From Physcomitrium patens (Eukaryota > Streptophyta > Bryopsida > Funariales > Funariaceae), in the NCBI RefSeq assembly GCF_000002425.4, contig NC_037254.1, forward strand, positions 2,306,758 to 2,370,757: a stretch of 64,000 nucleotides of DNA, written 5' to 3'. The position numbers and the translations under genes are program-made. This document shows, piece after piece, positions 35,801 to 49,637 of this stretch; within the stretch, counting starts at the first letter, position 1; the number at the start of each line of letters is the position of its first letter. The notes below the pieces were generated by a model. That model did not search any database, was not told the DNA's origin, and saw only the letters and a program-made list of their open reading frames with translations.

Positions 35801-38800
35801 ATTGAATTTTCATGTTGGATGTGATAGAGTGCACTTACAATTCTTAATCTCCTTTTTTCAGTAAGTTGTGTACGATGAAGAGAAACAAAAATGAATTCAA
35901 AAACTATGTAAAATTAAGATATTTTTGTTTTTTTTTCTTTTTATTTTTTCTATTGTGTAGTTTGTGCATAATACTTGTGTAAATGGGTATCAGATTATTG
36001 ACATAATGAAGGTGTAAACATCTTACGTAGAATAAGATGAGAGCAGTGTGTATTGTATTTTGAAACAAGATACACGAGTATCACAATTATTTTTTGATCT
36101 TAAAAACCGACATGATTATTAAGGACATTTCTCATCTGTTCTGAGGAAAATTAAATGAATATTTTAAACTTGATTTACAAAATTTAAAAATAAATAATGC
36201 TTAGAAACTTTTAAACATTAAAATGGTAGACGTCTTAAATGCCCAATTGTCAGCTTATGATAGACCTTCTATTTGAAAAAAATCTGATGGCCCTTATTTG
36301 CAAAAGACATGCAAGAAATTACAATCAAATGTGTATAATGATGGGAATGTTATATCCTACAAATCATTTCAAGTAGATAAAAGAAGATTAACTTTCATTG
36401 TAGCAAACAAATATAATTTTTTAGTAAGTAAAAAATGAACCGTAATTAATGGCGCGAGTTTCTATTGTGAATGGATAATGAAACTATTATTATGCAGTAA
36501 CATCATTCTCGTTTTGTTACGAATTATTTTTAAAATAAAATCCAGACTTCTATTAGAATCTTTGTTGAAGCTTTACTGTGTGCTACGAACATTTGATCAA
36601 ATGAATGTCATTATCAGATTATTTAAATGAAGTTGAAACTATGAAATATTGAATTGTTTAGGTGAGCACATTATATATTCATCATCAGAATATAACATTT
36701 TAATTTCTATATTTGTTAGTGCTGTAATAACTGCTATATAGGTCTATGAATCTATTAATAATAAAGTATTGAGGATTGTTTTGGAGTACCCTAACTTTGC
36801 ATGTCTCCTTCAAATTAGTTGATATATAGTCATACATCAAAATCAAAACCTACACTAATTTACAGTTATTGCAACATTCAATCATTTTGATAAAAATGAC
36901 ATAGTGCCACAAGTATATAAATATCAGATCAAATCATGTATAATGTAATAATGATTTTATGGAATAATTGCATAATGGGGGACAAAAAAAATAGAAGTCT
37001 ACTTTGATTATTAATAAAAGAGCCTATGCAATATTCTGAATTTATTCTCATCATCTTGGATTCTAGATTTTGAAAATATTTAAACCGAAATGGAAATGCT
37101 ACAAAAATGTTTTATTCATCTCTGTATTGAAAAAATTAATAGTTTCAACAGACAGTATTTAATCGAATTACTCTAGATTTATTGAACATCCAAAATCCTA
37201 GACCTATCTAAAATGATCTTCATTAAAAATTCCAATATTAAATTGATATTAACAATAAAAATTCAACAAAAAAACATAGATTTATAAGTTTAAAGAGAGA
37301 AAAAAAAAACAAAACAAAACAAAAAACAAAAAACAAAACAAAAACAAAAACCCATTCAGAGAGGTTAAGATTTGAAACACCGTACTATAACTTGAAGCAA
37401 ATGTGACATATTTAGGATCGATTTATCGTAATGCTTTACAGTTTATGTTAAGTGGACCTTTTTGAAAATAAAAAATAAAAAAATCAGAAATACAAAATTT
37501 GCACAAACAAAGGAAAAAGTAGAAAGAAAAGAAAGGAAATAAAATTTATCATATAAAATAAACACAATGTTTGTAAAAATTAAAAATGAATTTACAAATT
37601 AGTACAATGACTTCTTTATGCATTAGTTTAGACCTAGTGTTTACCGAAATAATAACAATTTATGTTTCCATGTTCCCAAAAGTCCCATATATCTCTTTTG
37701 TTTCCACTCAATTACACCTTCTTTTTGTTTGTTTGTTTTCACACCCCCCCCCCCCTTCCCTTTTTTCTTTTTTACAGAATTTATTGATTTTGCATACATG
37801 TTTGCACATTTCAAATATGTGCACTAGAAATGAGAAACAGAGAAAACCAAAGAGAAGGTCAGTTTTTGTCACATTTATTACACCAATACTTCCAAAAGCC
37901 CCCTCCCTCAGAAAATTTATGAACAAATAAACATGCATGGGAATGAATGTATATTCACATATGTCTTTAGTATAGATTGGGAGTTATGTTGTCAAGCTGA
38001 TCAGTTTTTGTGGCAGTCCTTCCAGTGGCCACATATTATTGGTATTATTGTTACTATGATTCTTATTATTATTCATTTATTTATTGTAGTATTTGTTTCC
38101 CATCCTCCCTTTTTGTTATCATACCTGGTATTGATGAGGGGGGGTCCATGGGATTGCATTTAATGCCCTAAACCTGGATCATAAATTCATATTATGCACA
38201 ACTTCAAGTGCATGAAAACCCAAGTGTGTTTAATTGTTGGAAATCTCCCATGGAAAGACGAATTCCATCTTACAACTTTGAAATTCACAATCACTATTTT
38301 TATCAAAATAGTGCACATAACAAATCTCAACTTTCACATCACTTTATATTAATCCAAGGTGAGGTCAACTTCTTTAGCACTTAACTCATGTAAGACAATA
38401 TCACTCAACAACATACTTGGATTGTTAATTGATGGTAGTTTTGAGTAGGCGTGAGTTAGTATTCATATGAAGGTGATACTTATGAGTTGTTAACAAGTTA
38501 ATGGTGTGAGCTTCATCAAACACAACATCTTTTTTAAAGGTTAGTGCATTCACAACATCAGAAAACCAAAAAAACAAACAAAGAAGTTCCAACATTTTTA
38601 AGTATTAATTCAAGTTCAAGTGCCTTTGTTCTGAAGCTGCATTGTTTTAGCACCCTTTCTCTTTGATGACTGAAATTCTTAAACATTACAAATAACCACG
38701 ACTTCCAAAATTTTATCATTGTAATCTCATTTGTGACAATCGTAAGTATAAAAATAATCAGCTCCTTTTTTTAACTTCATCCTTTCTTACATGAAACTTT

Positions 38801-39460
38801 GACAAGACTATTATTTGACTATGATTAACTTTGCAGGACACAACATTCCTTGAGTATGAATTGCACTACATTCTAAAATAAGGGAGGGGGGTGGAGAGTA
38901 TTTCGAAATTTGTTCCTCCAGCAAACCTTTTTGATTATTTCTATGCAAACTTATCAAATATAGTTTCTCAAAACCAAGTTTTCATCCACAAAAATAGATA
39001 ACAAAGTAATGTATCCCACTTATCATCTTGCAACTTCCAACTAATGATCATAGCAGTAAACCTTTGTTGGGATTATTCTGTAAACACCAACTTTGAAGTT
39101 GTTTGCTTCATCTCCTGCTTAATTCCAAAACTTTTAACCCAGCATACACCATCTGCTGGTACTTTGAACCCGCATTGTTTGGTGACTCCCCATGATCAAC
39201 CCCTTGTAGCTGTCTGAAGAAAACATCTGTATCCCACCTCACTTTCAAATGCACTCAACCCATAGAGCAAGACAACACCAGATGTTACTACAAACAAGCT
39301 TGCACACAAGCAACAGAAGCACAGTACAGATCCAACAGACCAACAAACCTGCCTCTCAAACATGCATGAGCCAAATCATCAAAAAAAATAGGCTGAAGAA
39401 CTCTTCTTACCTTGGTGTGGATTTGTAAGCAAGTGGTGTCTTGTACCACCATCTTTCTCA
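35801..39460. other. AT-rich desert, no gene seen
   Basis: Low-complexity AT-rich sequence with stops in all frames. Notable tracts: an AAAAC-rich run at about 37305-37350 and a C13 run at about 37743-37755. No transposon protein or LTR terminus could be recognised, although decayed elements are likely. Confidence 0.6.
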
Positions 39461-39790
39461 GAATCACTGTAGTGATGACAGAAGCTGGCTGGGGTGAGGG
39501 AGACTAGAACTTAACATCCAGTGGAAGAGAGAGCACATGTTGCCCACACATGCTGCAATTCCAGAGATGCACATGCTTGGGAAAGGACCCTGGCTGATCC
39601 TGTCAGTCTGTTCTCTGGGGCACCTTCCTGCTGCTGCAACAATTCCAGAGCCCTGGAGATGTTGGGAGTGCCCCAGGCAGCAGCCCCACTGGGGATGCAT
39701 CTCCACCCCTCTCAGCAGAGGGGGTCTGTGAGGAGGGTCATCATATGCCATCAACTACCCCTCCTCCTGTCAGCTAGCAAAACCCATCGT
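39461..39790. other. GC-rich block with nested inverted repeats
   Basis: A local GC island with open frames on both strands. Two nested perfect arm pairs are visible: GAGATGCA at about 39564 with TGCATCTC at about 39696, and CTGGGGCAC at about 39615 with GTGCCCCAG at about 39668. The spacing between outer and inner arms is unequal, so a regular precursor hairpin is doubtful. No known family was recognised. Confidence 0.3.
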
Positions 39791-41414
39791 GCCCTGAAAG
39801 CTCCAGCTCCTAAACAGCATTCTACATGTTCGCAGAGGAAATGTATTTTACCTCCTCATAAGATTCATTTTTCTTTTTTTGAACGACTTTTTCACGAGTT
39901 TGTTTGTTTGTTTTCTCGTTTTTTCCTTAAGGGGTTTGTTGTTTTTTTCACCTGCATTTTCCTCCTGTTAGAGGCGGTGTCTTGTGATGTCCTCTGGCGA
40001 TGGCTTCTCTCTCACTCACTGGACGTTTTATTTTTGTTTTGAGGCTTAAGTCGTGAGTGTGTGGCTGCTTCGGGCAGTGCTCGTGTTGGTGCTTTGGAGA
40101 GCAATCGTCTTTGCAGTTGTGGTTGCATACCCGAAGGTTGAGAAGCTGTGATGAGTGGAGAAATACAAAGAGAAGAGCATGCTGTGAGAGTCTTTGGCTC
40201 TGGTTTCGGTTGAGCTGCGACCAGGTCAGGTGCCGTTGGTGGAGGAAGCGTGATACCGAAGTGTGGATTCTTTGCGCTGATTTCGGTGTTGCACTCAACT
40301 GCACTGTAGACACAGTTTTGTTTTGAAATGATTTCTCCTGTAGTCCTCCTTCCGTCTCAAATCCTGCCTTTCGATCGACGAGCGAGTGAGGACGTATCTC
40401 CATAGCCTGTTGCCGTTGAAGTCACAGCTCCCGCTCTCGCTCTCTCCCTCACTCTCTCTTCCGCTCCGTCCTCTGAGAATCATGTTGGGGGATTTGGCAT
40501 TTTTGCTAGATCAACAGCATTTCAACTCATACAAAATTTGAGTTGGCATCAAAGCAATAATTTTTTATTTGCGGTTATGGTAAGTAAGCTGCACTGCAAG
40601 TCTTCGATTCGATCTCCTGGTCACTTCTGTTCATACTTTTGGTATATTCAGTTGAACATGAGAGGCGTATGAGCTTCACAAGAGTTGCGGCGTTAAATTT
40701 GGGACGATGCTTAGTTACCTCGCAAACGCTTTCTAGGTTTTCCTGCGCTCGAGAGGATATGGCCGTTTTACATCCAGTATTTTTGCCTTTCTTAATACCA
40801 GCATGCAGGTGCCCATTTTTTGCCAGACGAAAGACAGCCAGCTCTCCTCGTAACGCTTCTCTGATTGCCACTCTGGAGGTGTAGTATCCTGCAGTGAAGC
40901 ATCTTTTTTTCCACTTTCGAGCTTTCGTCAAGTCGGTCCCGTTGGACTGTATTCTGCCCTAGAATGTTGGTAATGTTGTCAGGACCATTGTTGCGTGTCG
41001 ACAATGTTAAGGAACGGTGGGGACTGGACTCTTTACACCGAATTTGATAGTGATAGAAATTGAGCAGGGACAATAGTTGCCTTCATCGGGGTTTGTTATC
41101 ATCCGTAGATCACGCTCTGACGAGCAGGAGCTACGCGAGATAGCAATCCTTCAAGTTCATATAATCGTCAGATCAGGAATATGTTCCTAGCTTTCTCCGC
41201 TCTCAGCTCGTTTCCGAGATTATTGACACGTAAGCGAATCAAAGGAACCGCATGCTGCGAAGTGGGAGGCAGCTGATAGTCGGTGCATGATTTCACAATG
41301 TGCTCCGTTACCCAAAGTTCCGACAGTTGCAAAGAACGAGACGAAAAGGGTTAGGGTGCTGTCATTACAACGTTCACCAAAAATTCAGTTGTCGAACTCG
41401 GAAGACGGGATATA
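39791..41414 (+). other. Presumed promoter and long leader of the DUF936 gene
   Basis: GC-balanced, with pyrimidine-rich stretches (CTCTCTCCCTC-type, 40436-40460) typical of plant 5'UTRs. Open frames up to 150 codons occur on the minus strand (39948-40403) but match nothing known. Leader introns are possible and were not resolved. Confidence 0.4.
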
Positions 41415-44252
41415 ATGGCGACGCTCACGCCAGGAATTTTAATTAAGCTACTGCAACACATCAATTCTGACGTGAAGGCGACAGGGGAGCACCGATCAGC
41501 GCTCTTGCAAGTGATAAGTATCGTCCCCGCACTCGCAAACGGAGAACTTTGGCCGAACCATGGCTTCTACATCAAAGTTTCAGACTCCTCTCATGCGACA
41601 TATGTATCTCTCGCTGAAGAGCACGATGACCTAATTCTTAGTGACAAACTGCAGCTCGGGCAATTTATTCACATAGATAGACTAGAGGCCGGCTCTCCGG
41701 TCCCGCTGCTGCGAGGAGTGCGTCCTCTTCCTGGTAGGCATCAATGTGTAGGTACTCCTGAGAATCTGATTGCTACCGTTGTACCCTCTCCACAAAGTGC
41801 CTCGCAGAAGGGCCAAAGTGGCAGACTGAGCGATTCGTCGTCACCAGACAAGCCTTCAACGCCGAAGAAGAAATCTTCCAGTATCAGGTCTTCGTCTGAT
41901 CGAGCGGATCGACTGTCGCTCAACTCCTGCAGCTTCCAAGTGCAGTACGAGGAAATGACAATTTCTCCAGACAGATCCTCGTCAGCTGCTAGGAAATTTG
42001 ACACCGAACTCGCCGAGCGTCTTGCTCGAAGCGCAAGCATAAGTAATCCAGTAGCTAAGGAGAATGGCACCGTTGGAACTCCGACGAAGAAGATAGAGGA
42101 TGCTCCAAGATCTCAGTCGCGACCTAGAGGTCGCATGGTGAAGTCCAGGATTTTTTCTGATCATGCTTCCACTAAGAGTACTCCTTCTCCGAATACGCTC
42201 ACAGATCAGAAAACGCCATTGAGCCCAAAACCGGTGAGTGGAGTGCGTAACAGCCGAGTTTCGTACCCCGAAGACAGGAAAATTCCTTACAAGGATACTC
42301 CTACAATGACCGTCGCAATTAGGTTGAAATCCCCTGTAGTTAGAAGGTCTATCAGTGCGGGAAAGGGGTTGGTGAAATCAAGCTTAGCAACAGATACGAA
42401 CAAGAAACACTCACTAGGTGGATCACTCAACAGCGGAGCGTCTCTTACTGGTATTAAACCAGTTGCAAGAAAGAACTGGGAAGGAGCTGTGAAGGAGAAA
42501 GCTGCTTCGAAGGAAGCTAACACCAATGGCAACAAAATCTCGGTAACAATCTTGACATGATTCTGCGTACAAACCCCTCACAAGTTGATGCGTCTTCCTA
42601 ATTCGGTGTAGTAGTATTCACTGTATAGACGAGAAATTGATGTTAGGATTTAGTTTTTGTTTAACAGGGCACTGTGCGGAGACCGAGAGACAGCACCCGG
42701 AATGCTGCAATAACGAAGTCTCCGACGCTTGAGAAGAGTCTGACATCGGTCAAACCAACATCTGCACTGACGAGAAGCAGTCTAACAAGTTCACAGGATT
42801 CAAGTATACCTCCAGCGAAGAGGTTGGCCTCTTCTGTAGATTTCTCGGGAGGACAGAAAGAAGTAGCACTCAACAAGAGGTGGACTGACGGCAGCGTCTC
42901 TTGGGATTCACTTCCAGCATCTTTAGCGTCTCTAGGCAAGGTAAACTGAAAGCATATCATCTCGGCTCACGCAGCCTTTCATTTCCATACTCCTAGCAAA
43001 TCGCAGGATCTTTCGACCATGCTAGTTCAACGGACATTTTTTCTTTACTTTGCAGGAAGTTTTACAGACGCGTGACATCGCTTCGGCAGCTGCTACCCAA
43101 GCTCTTCAGGAAGCCTCTGCAGCTGAATGCGTCGCTCGAAGCTTGAGGCAAGCTTTCGACTTTTGCTTTCGAGTCCTCTTGAAATTTTCGGTGCCTTCAA
43201 ATATTTCTTGAACTAATTCTCTCACTTGTCTGCACAGCATGTTTGCGGAAATTTGCACCACAGCAAGGATCGACTCGCCTCAAGCAACGGTGGAGCAGTT
43301 TTTAAGCCTTCATCGCACGCTCTCCGAAGCTGTGACCATCGCTGAGTCCCTTGTTGCATTCCACAGCAGATCTACACACTGCCGCGATGATGAGCCAATC
43401 TCACCAAGAGCTCAAACCGCAACTTCTCAGAGCTATCAAGCCGCCTCGACCTGGATAAACACCGCTCTCGCATCCGACCTGGCCGGGTTCTCCCTCCAAA
43501 CGAGACAAGACCGCCCAGTCTCCGTCCGAAGCAGCCTCCACCAAACTGCCCAACAGCTCTCAATTCTCCTCGAAGCTCCTCACGGCGCTGGTCTTAAGCT
43601 CAGCTCCACAACTCTTCCCGCCGCCATGGCCATGGTCGCAAGAACCACGACCGCATCCCGGCCCGCCCTGTCCTCCGTCCCTCAAACCGATATCTCCAAT
43701 CTCAGGCCTAAAGCCTCAAAGGTAATTCCTCCGCAATCTCCAGCAAAATTGACCTCTCCCGCCTCTCCAGCCAAGCGCTCTTCCATCCATGTCCCACTCC
43801 GCAACGGCCTGTTGGCAAAATCCTCGAAGGGATCCTCCATCGCGAACATGCCTTTGGAACGAGCCTCCCGCCTGCAGCAGATGGTGGAGCTAGGCAAGCA
43901 AGTGCAACTTGAAGCGCAGAGATGGTTTTTGATATTCATGGAGAGCGCTCTCGACAGCGGGTTTAGAATTTCTATGAATAATGGAAAGGCGGGGGAGGGA
44001 AATGGAGTGGTGAGCCGGGCCGATAATAGCCAGATTGCTTCCATGCTGTCGCAATTGAAGCATGTGAACGACTGGCTGGATGGAGTGAGGGAGCAAGGCG
44101 AGGAGGACGAGAGAATTGTCGACACAAAGGGAAGATTGAAGCGGAAGATTTACGAGTTCCTTCTCCAGCACGTCGAGTCCGCTGCCTCCGCCTTGGGCAA
44201 TGTCTCGTCGGTGCTTGTCACTGCGAGAACCCCTGCTGTGAATGCAATGTAG
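41415..44252 (+). CDS. DUF936 family plant protein
   Basis: Four coding exons: 41415-42542, 42668-42940, 43056-43147 and 43238-44252; the product is 835 aa. The N-terminal ~115 residues carry the highly conserved DUF936 block: [35 protein letters not shown] and [10 protein letters not shown]. The middle is Ser/Pro/Lys-rich and basic. A second conserved part follows the third intron (S-L-S-M-F-A-E-I-C). Near the C terminus are [14 protein letters not shown] and [11 protein letters not shown]. The molecular role of this plant family is not established. Intron 3 begins with GC, not GT. The gene is convergent with ACLA, 484 bp between stop codons. Confidence 0.92.
43148..43237 (+). other. GC-AG intron in the DUF936 gene
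   Basis: The donor is TTGAG|GCAAGC and the acceptor gcacag|CATG. Joining at these bases restores A-R-S-L-S-M-F-A-E-I, matching the family motif. No GT donor nearby gives a continuous frame. The AG|GCAAG context is the classic consensus of GC-AG introns, which the major spliceosome handles. Confidence 0.85.
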
Positions 44253-44736
44253 CTTGTCGGTATCGCTTGCAAGTTTCGCGTATACTGTTCATATTCCCTC
44301 GACAGCAATTAACATGCTCGCCGCTCCGCTTTTATTCATTGAACGGGTTTTGTTTTTTTCCCATTGACAGTTTTGAGAAATATACTACGGTTTTTGTATT
44401 ATTGTTACGTTGGAGTCTACAATTGAAGATCATGTCCTGATCATCAACATTTGTTTTGTTATGACAGAATGTGAACAGATGAATGAGATGGAATTGATGA
44501 TATTGATGAATTGATTGCATTGTGACGCTGTAGTGCGTAGGTAATCAAACCATAAGTGATGTACGAACAAGTCTTTCTCAGAATAATGTGAATGAATAAA
44601 ATGTTGCCCAACTATGCAATTCCTGCCATTCTATGAGCATACATCAGTGCAACGCTACTTGTATAATAGACAATACTATTGTATGCTCAAGTAGCGGTGA
44701 AGAAAGAATGGCAATTGAAGACCCCTACATTTTTGT

Positions 44737-47700
44737 CTATGCGGCGATGCTGATGTAGTCGATTGCTTGCTTGCAAATTCCAGTCATACTTGCTTCTGGT
44801 CCATATACCTGCTCCAGGTCAAGACGACAAGAAAAATATTGGTTCACGCGGACGAGGAGTACACTTCATCAAGCCAGTTTGTTCTTCGTTGTATCTCATT
44901 GTTCTATGAACTAAAAACAAAATACGAGTGTTGAGAAAGTGTGAAAAACACAAAGCGAGACATGTTCTGAAACCCAAATCGTTGTGCCTAACCTCAATTG
45001 GAATTCCAATCTCAGCTCCCAGTTCCCTCATTTTGGCAAGCCCTTTTTGGTAGTTGGGGCCTCCTCTCCGGACATAAATCTGGACACGAGCTGCTTTAAG
45101 CTGCGATTCCTGATGAACAGAATATGTGGACTGTGTCAGATTCCGTGCGTGATTCATAGTAATCAGTCCAACTGTACAACCACAGATGCACATACAGGGC
45201 TCAGAATTTTACCTTTTCCCTGAAAGCACGAATAATACCATTGAATGTAGCAGCAACGTCAGTGAAGTTGGCAATTCCACCTCCAACGACTAGCGCTCTT
45301 CGGCGTCCATCAGGATTTGCAGTGCAACACTAACAAAAAGAACTAGGTCAGAACTAGGGCTGATCCTCTAAACAAATAGATGCTTCACAGATACGTCAAA
45401 ATTTGTAGTTGATTAGATTGATTTTCTCTGCGAGACAGACTTACTACTAGTCATAGCTCATACTAGTGGGCTAGGTGGTTTCATGTATGTTATGAAAGAA
45501 CTTACATCAATTAGGGCACGTGCAAAGTGAAGGGTTTCTTCTTCATTAGGCGCACCACTATACTCCGCATAGTTACCCAGCTCACTAGCAAAGCCTAAGT
45601 CTCCAACCTGCGACACAAAATTTCAGTCATACAGGCAGCGATCCCCAAGCAAATTTATCAATGCATCGCTGTGTCGAAATGACAGAAAAGCCCCGTAGCA
45701 TATGTTCATAAAATGTGCTTTGAGCAAGACGATGATAACAGTGCACACAAGCAGTACCGTATCAGAGTAGATAACACTTGCACCTCCCCCAGCGACCATG
45801 GTCCAGATTCGGCCTTCAGGGTTCAAGATTGTCAATTTCAAGGAGGCACCGGTCTGCAATCAAACATGTAGCTATGTCAATTAAAAGCCCTAAACTGGAA
45901 ACAAACGAACAGGGAGCTCGTACATGCGGCATGGTTTTGGTAGTACCAGAGAGCCCGCCTCAAACTATCAGAGCAGTGCCGCATACCTTTTCATCCATGC
46001 GGTGAATTTTCTCCTCAGCCGGACTCATTGTCCTGCCAAAAGGCAAAGGAAACTCGACATTTCCCCATCTGTACACAATCAACAAGAGTTAAGTCAGTGG
46101 TCTACTCCTTGTCGATTTGGCCTAGGGTGAATATATGGAGACATAAAATTCAAGATACTTACTTCTGAGTGTTCTTGAATAAAGCAGTGTCATCCAGTTC
46201 ACCACGCATGTCTAACGGGTATGGAGTCCCATCAACAATTGTGAATGGATTCATTTCCAATAGTGTGAAGTCCAACTCTGCACAAATAACAACACTCAGT
46301 TCAGAAATGAAAAATCCATTCGCCGCACCCCATTATAGACTTTGACGGTGTCTTGTGACGCCGCAACGGTTGATGGGATTGCAAACATATAAAACAAGAC
46401 GTCCTTGAAAATGAATGACACTCTTCTTTCTACAAGATAATATGTGCATCGACCCAAACATGAAAGGTTGAATACAATCAATATTGAGCTGTAAAATACA
46501 ATACTGATAGAAATATAAAGTTTACCACTGAAGACAATGAAGACACCCTTGAGGAACTCCTCTATCTTGGGTCGGACCTGAGAACACTAATTGTATTTGA
46601 GGATCCAAAACGCATATTGAACTCGACGAAGATTGAAGAGAAACAGACCAAAAGAAACAAACAGGTACAATATGATAGCTCCATGAAAACGTGCAAGGGA
46701 ATCAACAATAGCACAGAGGACATGCAACAGATTATATATCTAGGTGTGTATTAAATGCCCTCACCATAGCCTTCAAAGAAGCGAACTATTACCTCAAGTG
46801 GAAGAGTAGCAACCAAAGGAGCACATATCTCACTTGTGAGAGTACTCTGCTCAGTAGGAACAAAAATGGCCTTCACCTGTTGATTCCAAGCCAGTCAGCA
46901 CAATACGATAAAGTATCAGGGCCTCTATCACCCTCTTCTCCATGCATTTATAGCCTCGTCTTCTAAGCACCAGAGCCTGAATCTAAGCTGTTACGAAATC
47001 GTATTCAGCCACGTATTCCGTTGCGTTATTTATGAACAACCATTGTGAATGAAAAAGAGACAATACAATCCTAAACGGAGTTAGATTTTACCTTGTCCCA
47101 ATTCTCTTCGATGTCAATACCACCGCACTCGGAGAAGCTTACGTTCACCCCGAGACGATCAGATACAATTGAAAGGTAGTACTCATCCTTGTGGGGAACA
47201 AAAGGTTCCACAATAAAAGTGGTAATCGGACCTTTGGTACCACTCATCTCGACCTGCGAACATAAATGTATGAAATGAGACCTAATAAATTCATCCACCA
47301 TGGTTTGGGATTATAAGTGAAAGGAATGAAGTATCATAACAGCACATTCTACTAGTTACAAAACACTCACCTCTTTACCCAAACGCTCCTTCACGAAAGC
47401 TACCACACCTGCTAAATCTAAGTTGAGAGCCACCTGCAGATTTTAGCCACCGTTCAACGCAATTATTATCATAAGATTCCAGTATCTTTTTCAGTCTTCA
47501 TGTGTCACATGAACACTCGTGCTACAAACGCATGTAAATGTCATCCAACCAATTTCACAAAAACCTCTGAATTTTCCGACAGAGAGTGAACGGAACCTAC
47601 CAAGCCACTCTTTCCTCGCTTGCCGAACAACATATCTGGCTTCACGACGAGGCGCGTGGAGTTCAGCCATGGTTCCTGTTCAGCTAGTTTGGTAAAGTCT

Positions 47701-47957
47701 GTGCTCTCGGTCACCTGCAAGGACCAAGGTAGCACATAGATTACACTGGGTGCACCCTGAAAGTCAAACGTATTTAAGTTTTGATATGTAATAGCAGAGA
47801 GTCAACAACGACTGATATACATCACTCACTCCGTCAATTTGACTACCAAGAATAGCACCTGGGCGGATTTTATGGCAATGTCAATGCCAGCAAGCTTCTT
47901 CAAGTGCTCTTTCAGGATGCGCTTGGAGTCATACTCTCGGATTTTCTTGCGAGCCAT
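44737..47957 (-). CDS. ACLA: ATP-citrate lyase subunit A
   Basis: Thirteen coding exons on the minus strand: 47957-47859, 47714-47601, 47433-47371, 47253-47092, 46876-46793, 46577-46526, 46277-46163, 46068-45987, 45853-45758, 45607-45506, 45329-45213, 45109-44993 and 44808-44737. The product is 424 aa, the usual plant length. It starts [13 protein letters not shown]. The ATP-grasp part has [13 protein letters not shown] and [15 protein letters not shown]. Later come [24 protein letters not shown] and [12 protein letters not shown]. With ACLB it forms the cytosolic enzyme that makes acetyl-CoA and oxaloacetate from citrate, CoA and ATP, feeding sterol, wax and flavonoid synthesis (family knowledge). 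All introns are GT-AG. No damage is seen. Confidence 0.97.
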
Positions 47958-49600
47958 GCCTGTAAATAAAACAAGTACTATACATTTTCAGGCCTGTACA
48001 TCCACGGGCAGTCCCTTGAATCACATCATCAAAGCTTCAAATCCATAGCTTATGCTACTCCCAGGAACGCAACCTTCGTTTGAAACTTTTAAAGATTCGC
48101 CGATCAAATCGACTTTAATGATGAAATAAGACAGTACAAATGACCGACCGTGTGAAGATAATTTAGTGAAGTTTCGATAAAAATTCGTAGGATATCACCG
48201 CTTGAGTTGAGTTACTCATTTGCATCTACTAAGGCAATAGTTGCTCCGATATGCCGAAAAGTGGCTATTGCGCTGTACATATCTGTAAAACTTTCGCGAT
48301 CTAACTTCAAGACTAAAAGCAACAAATAAAAGTCCCGCACCCCCCGTCCAACGCCCAACTACATTGGCAAATGCGGAGTGCGTAACAATGTGATCGCTAT
48401 AACAAAACACTAGGTAGAGAAATCCAAGTCTACCACTACCAAACGGCCACGCAAAGCAACACCGCGAACAGATCTAAGAACAGCGCAGCTTGAGCAATGC
48501 ATAAACACCGTGTTCACATCGACGAATCCCTCCGGAAATGCAGAAGACGAATCCGCCTCAATAAAAAAAAACAAAAAAAAACCTCGCGATCAGCGTTACA
48601 ACTGAGATCCAACCACAACTAAACCAAACCACGCACGGCACACACAAACACATGTACCAAATCTGGCTATGGCGATATGCAAAATAAAGTGAGAGCCTCG
48701 ACTATACCTCCTCAAAAAAGATCTTAAAGATCCCCGCGTGGCGCAAACCAGCAGGATCCAAGCTTCCAGTGAGTGTCGAGCAACGTCCGCGGCGAGAAAT
48801 CGAGCGTGCAGAGGGAGGACCCAAGGCAGGGTTCGGATGGCTATGGCGACGGGATGGTGTATGTAAGATGACAAACAACGAGGTCAGACTTATATGGTGA
48901 GGCAGAAGAAGAAGAAGGTGATTTAGCAAATGGTTTCGAGATGGATGAATGATGGATGAATTTCTTCGTCGGTCAAGGGTCTGTGTGTGTTTTTTGCTGT
49001 TTCGACGCTGAGTCTTTATGACCAGTTACGAGGAGGAGCCGAAGTTGAAAAGTTTGGGTGGACTTTTTGACACTGAGCTTTCTCCGAAATCCTTCAACAT
49101 TTCTGACTCCCTGCTGGAAGCTTTGTGGCCTACTTTTGTGGAGTTTTTACTCGCCCTTTGAATGGTGGAATTGTGATGAGATTCAATTGGAATGTTTGTT
49201 CTTTTGCTTCGTAGCAGTAGTAGTTCTACGGGTTGACTTTGCCTTGTTGACCCAGTAGAGCCATTTTCAAATATGTGTATGTGTATATATGGTTTGTCTT
49301 TGTAAGGAATTTGAAGTTCTGTACCTGACAAAACTGTCCAACATATGTGCGATATATGCTGGTTAACAGTTCACTTTTGATGCCACAAAATTGATCGTTA
49401 TTTTATGTGGGTTTTTGTGTTGTGTGGTAAGAGTATTGAACGAAAATAAAACCGTGTGTGGAATGAGGTCCTTAATTGGTTGTGTAAATCGACTCTTGAT
49501 CTCACCTACAAGAATATATTGATTTATTCTGTATGTATGTATGTATGTATGTATTTACTAATAGAATTCAGTGCAATTCTATGCACATCCAAACTTTGCA
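47958..49600 (-). other. Upstream region and probable leader of ACLA
   Basis: The start codon is preceded by a short leader with tttacag-type sequence, suggesting a leader intron ending just before it. GC-balanced sequence up to about 48900 probably holds the first exon and promoter. 49020-49600 shows no supported exon. A GTAT microsatellite lies at about 49529-49552. Confidence 0.4.
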
Positions 49601-49637
49601 TTTAATTGTAGATGAAACTTCTTTGTAGCACAAGAAA

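Noticed and set aside
39948..40403. 151-codon minus frame upstream of the DUF936 gene
   Set aside because: No domain recognised and lies in the likely leader region of the opposite-strand gene.
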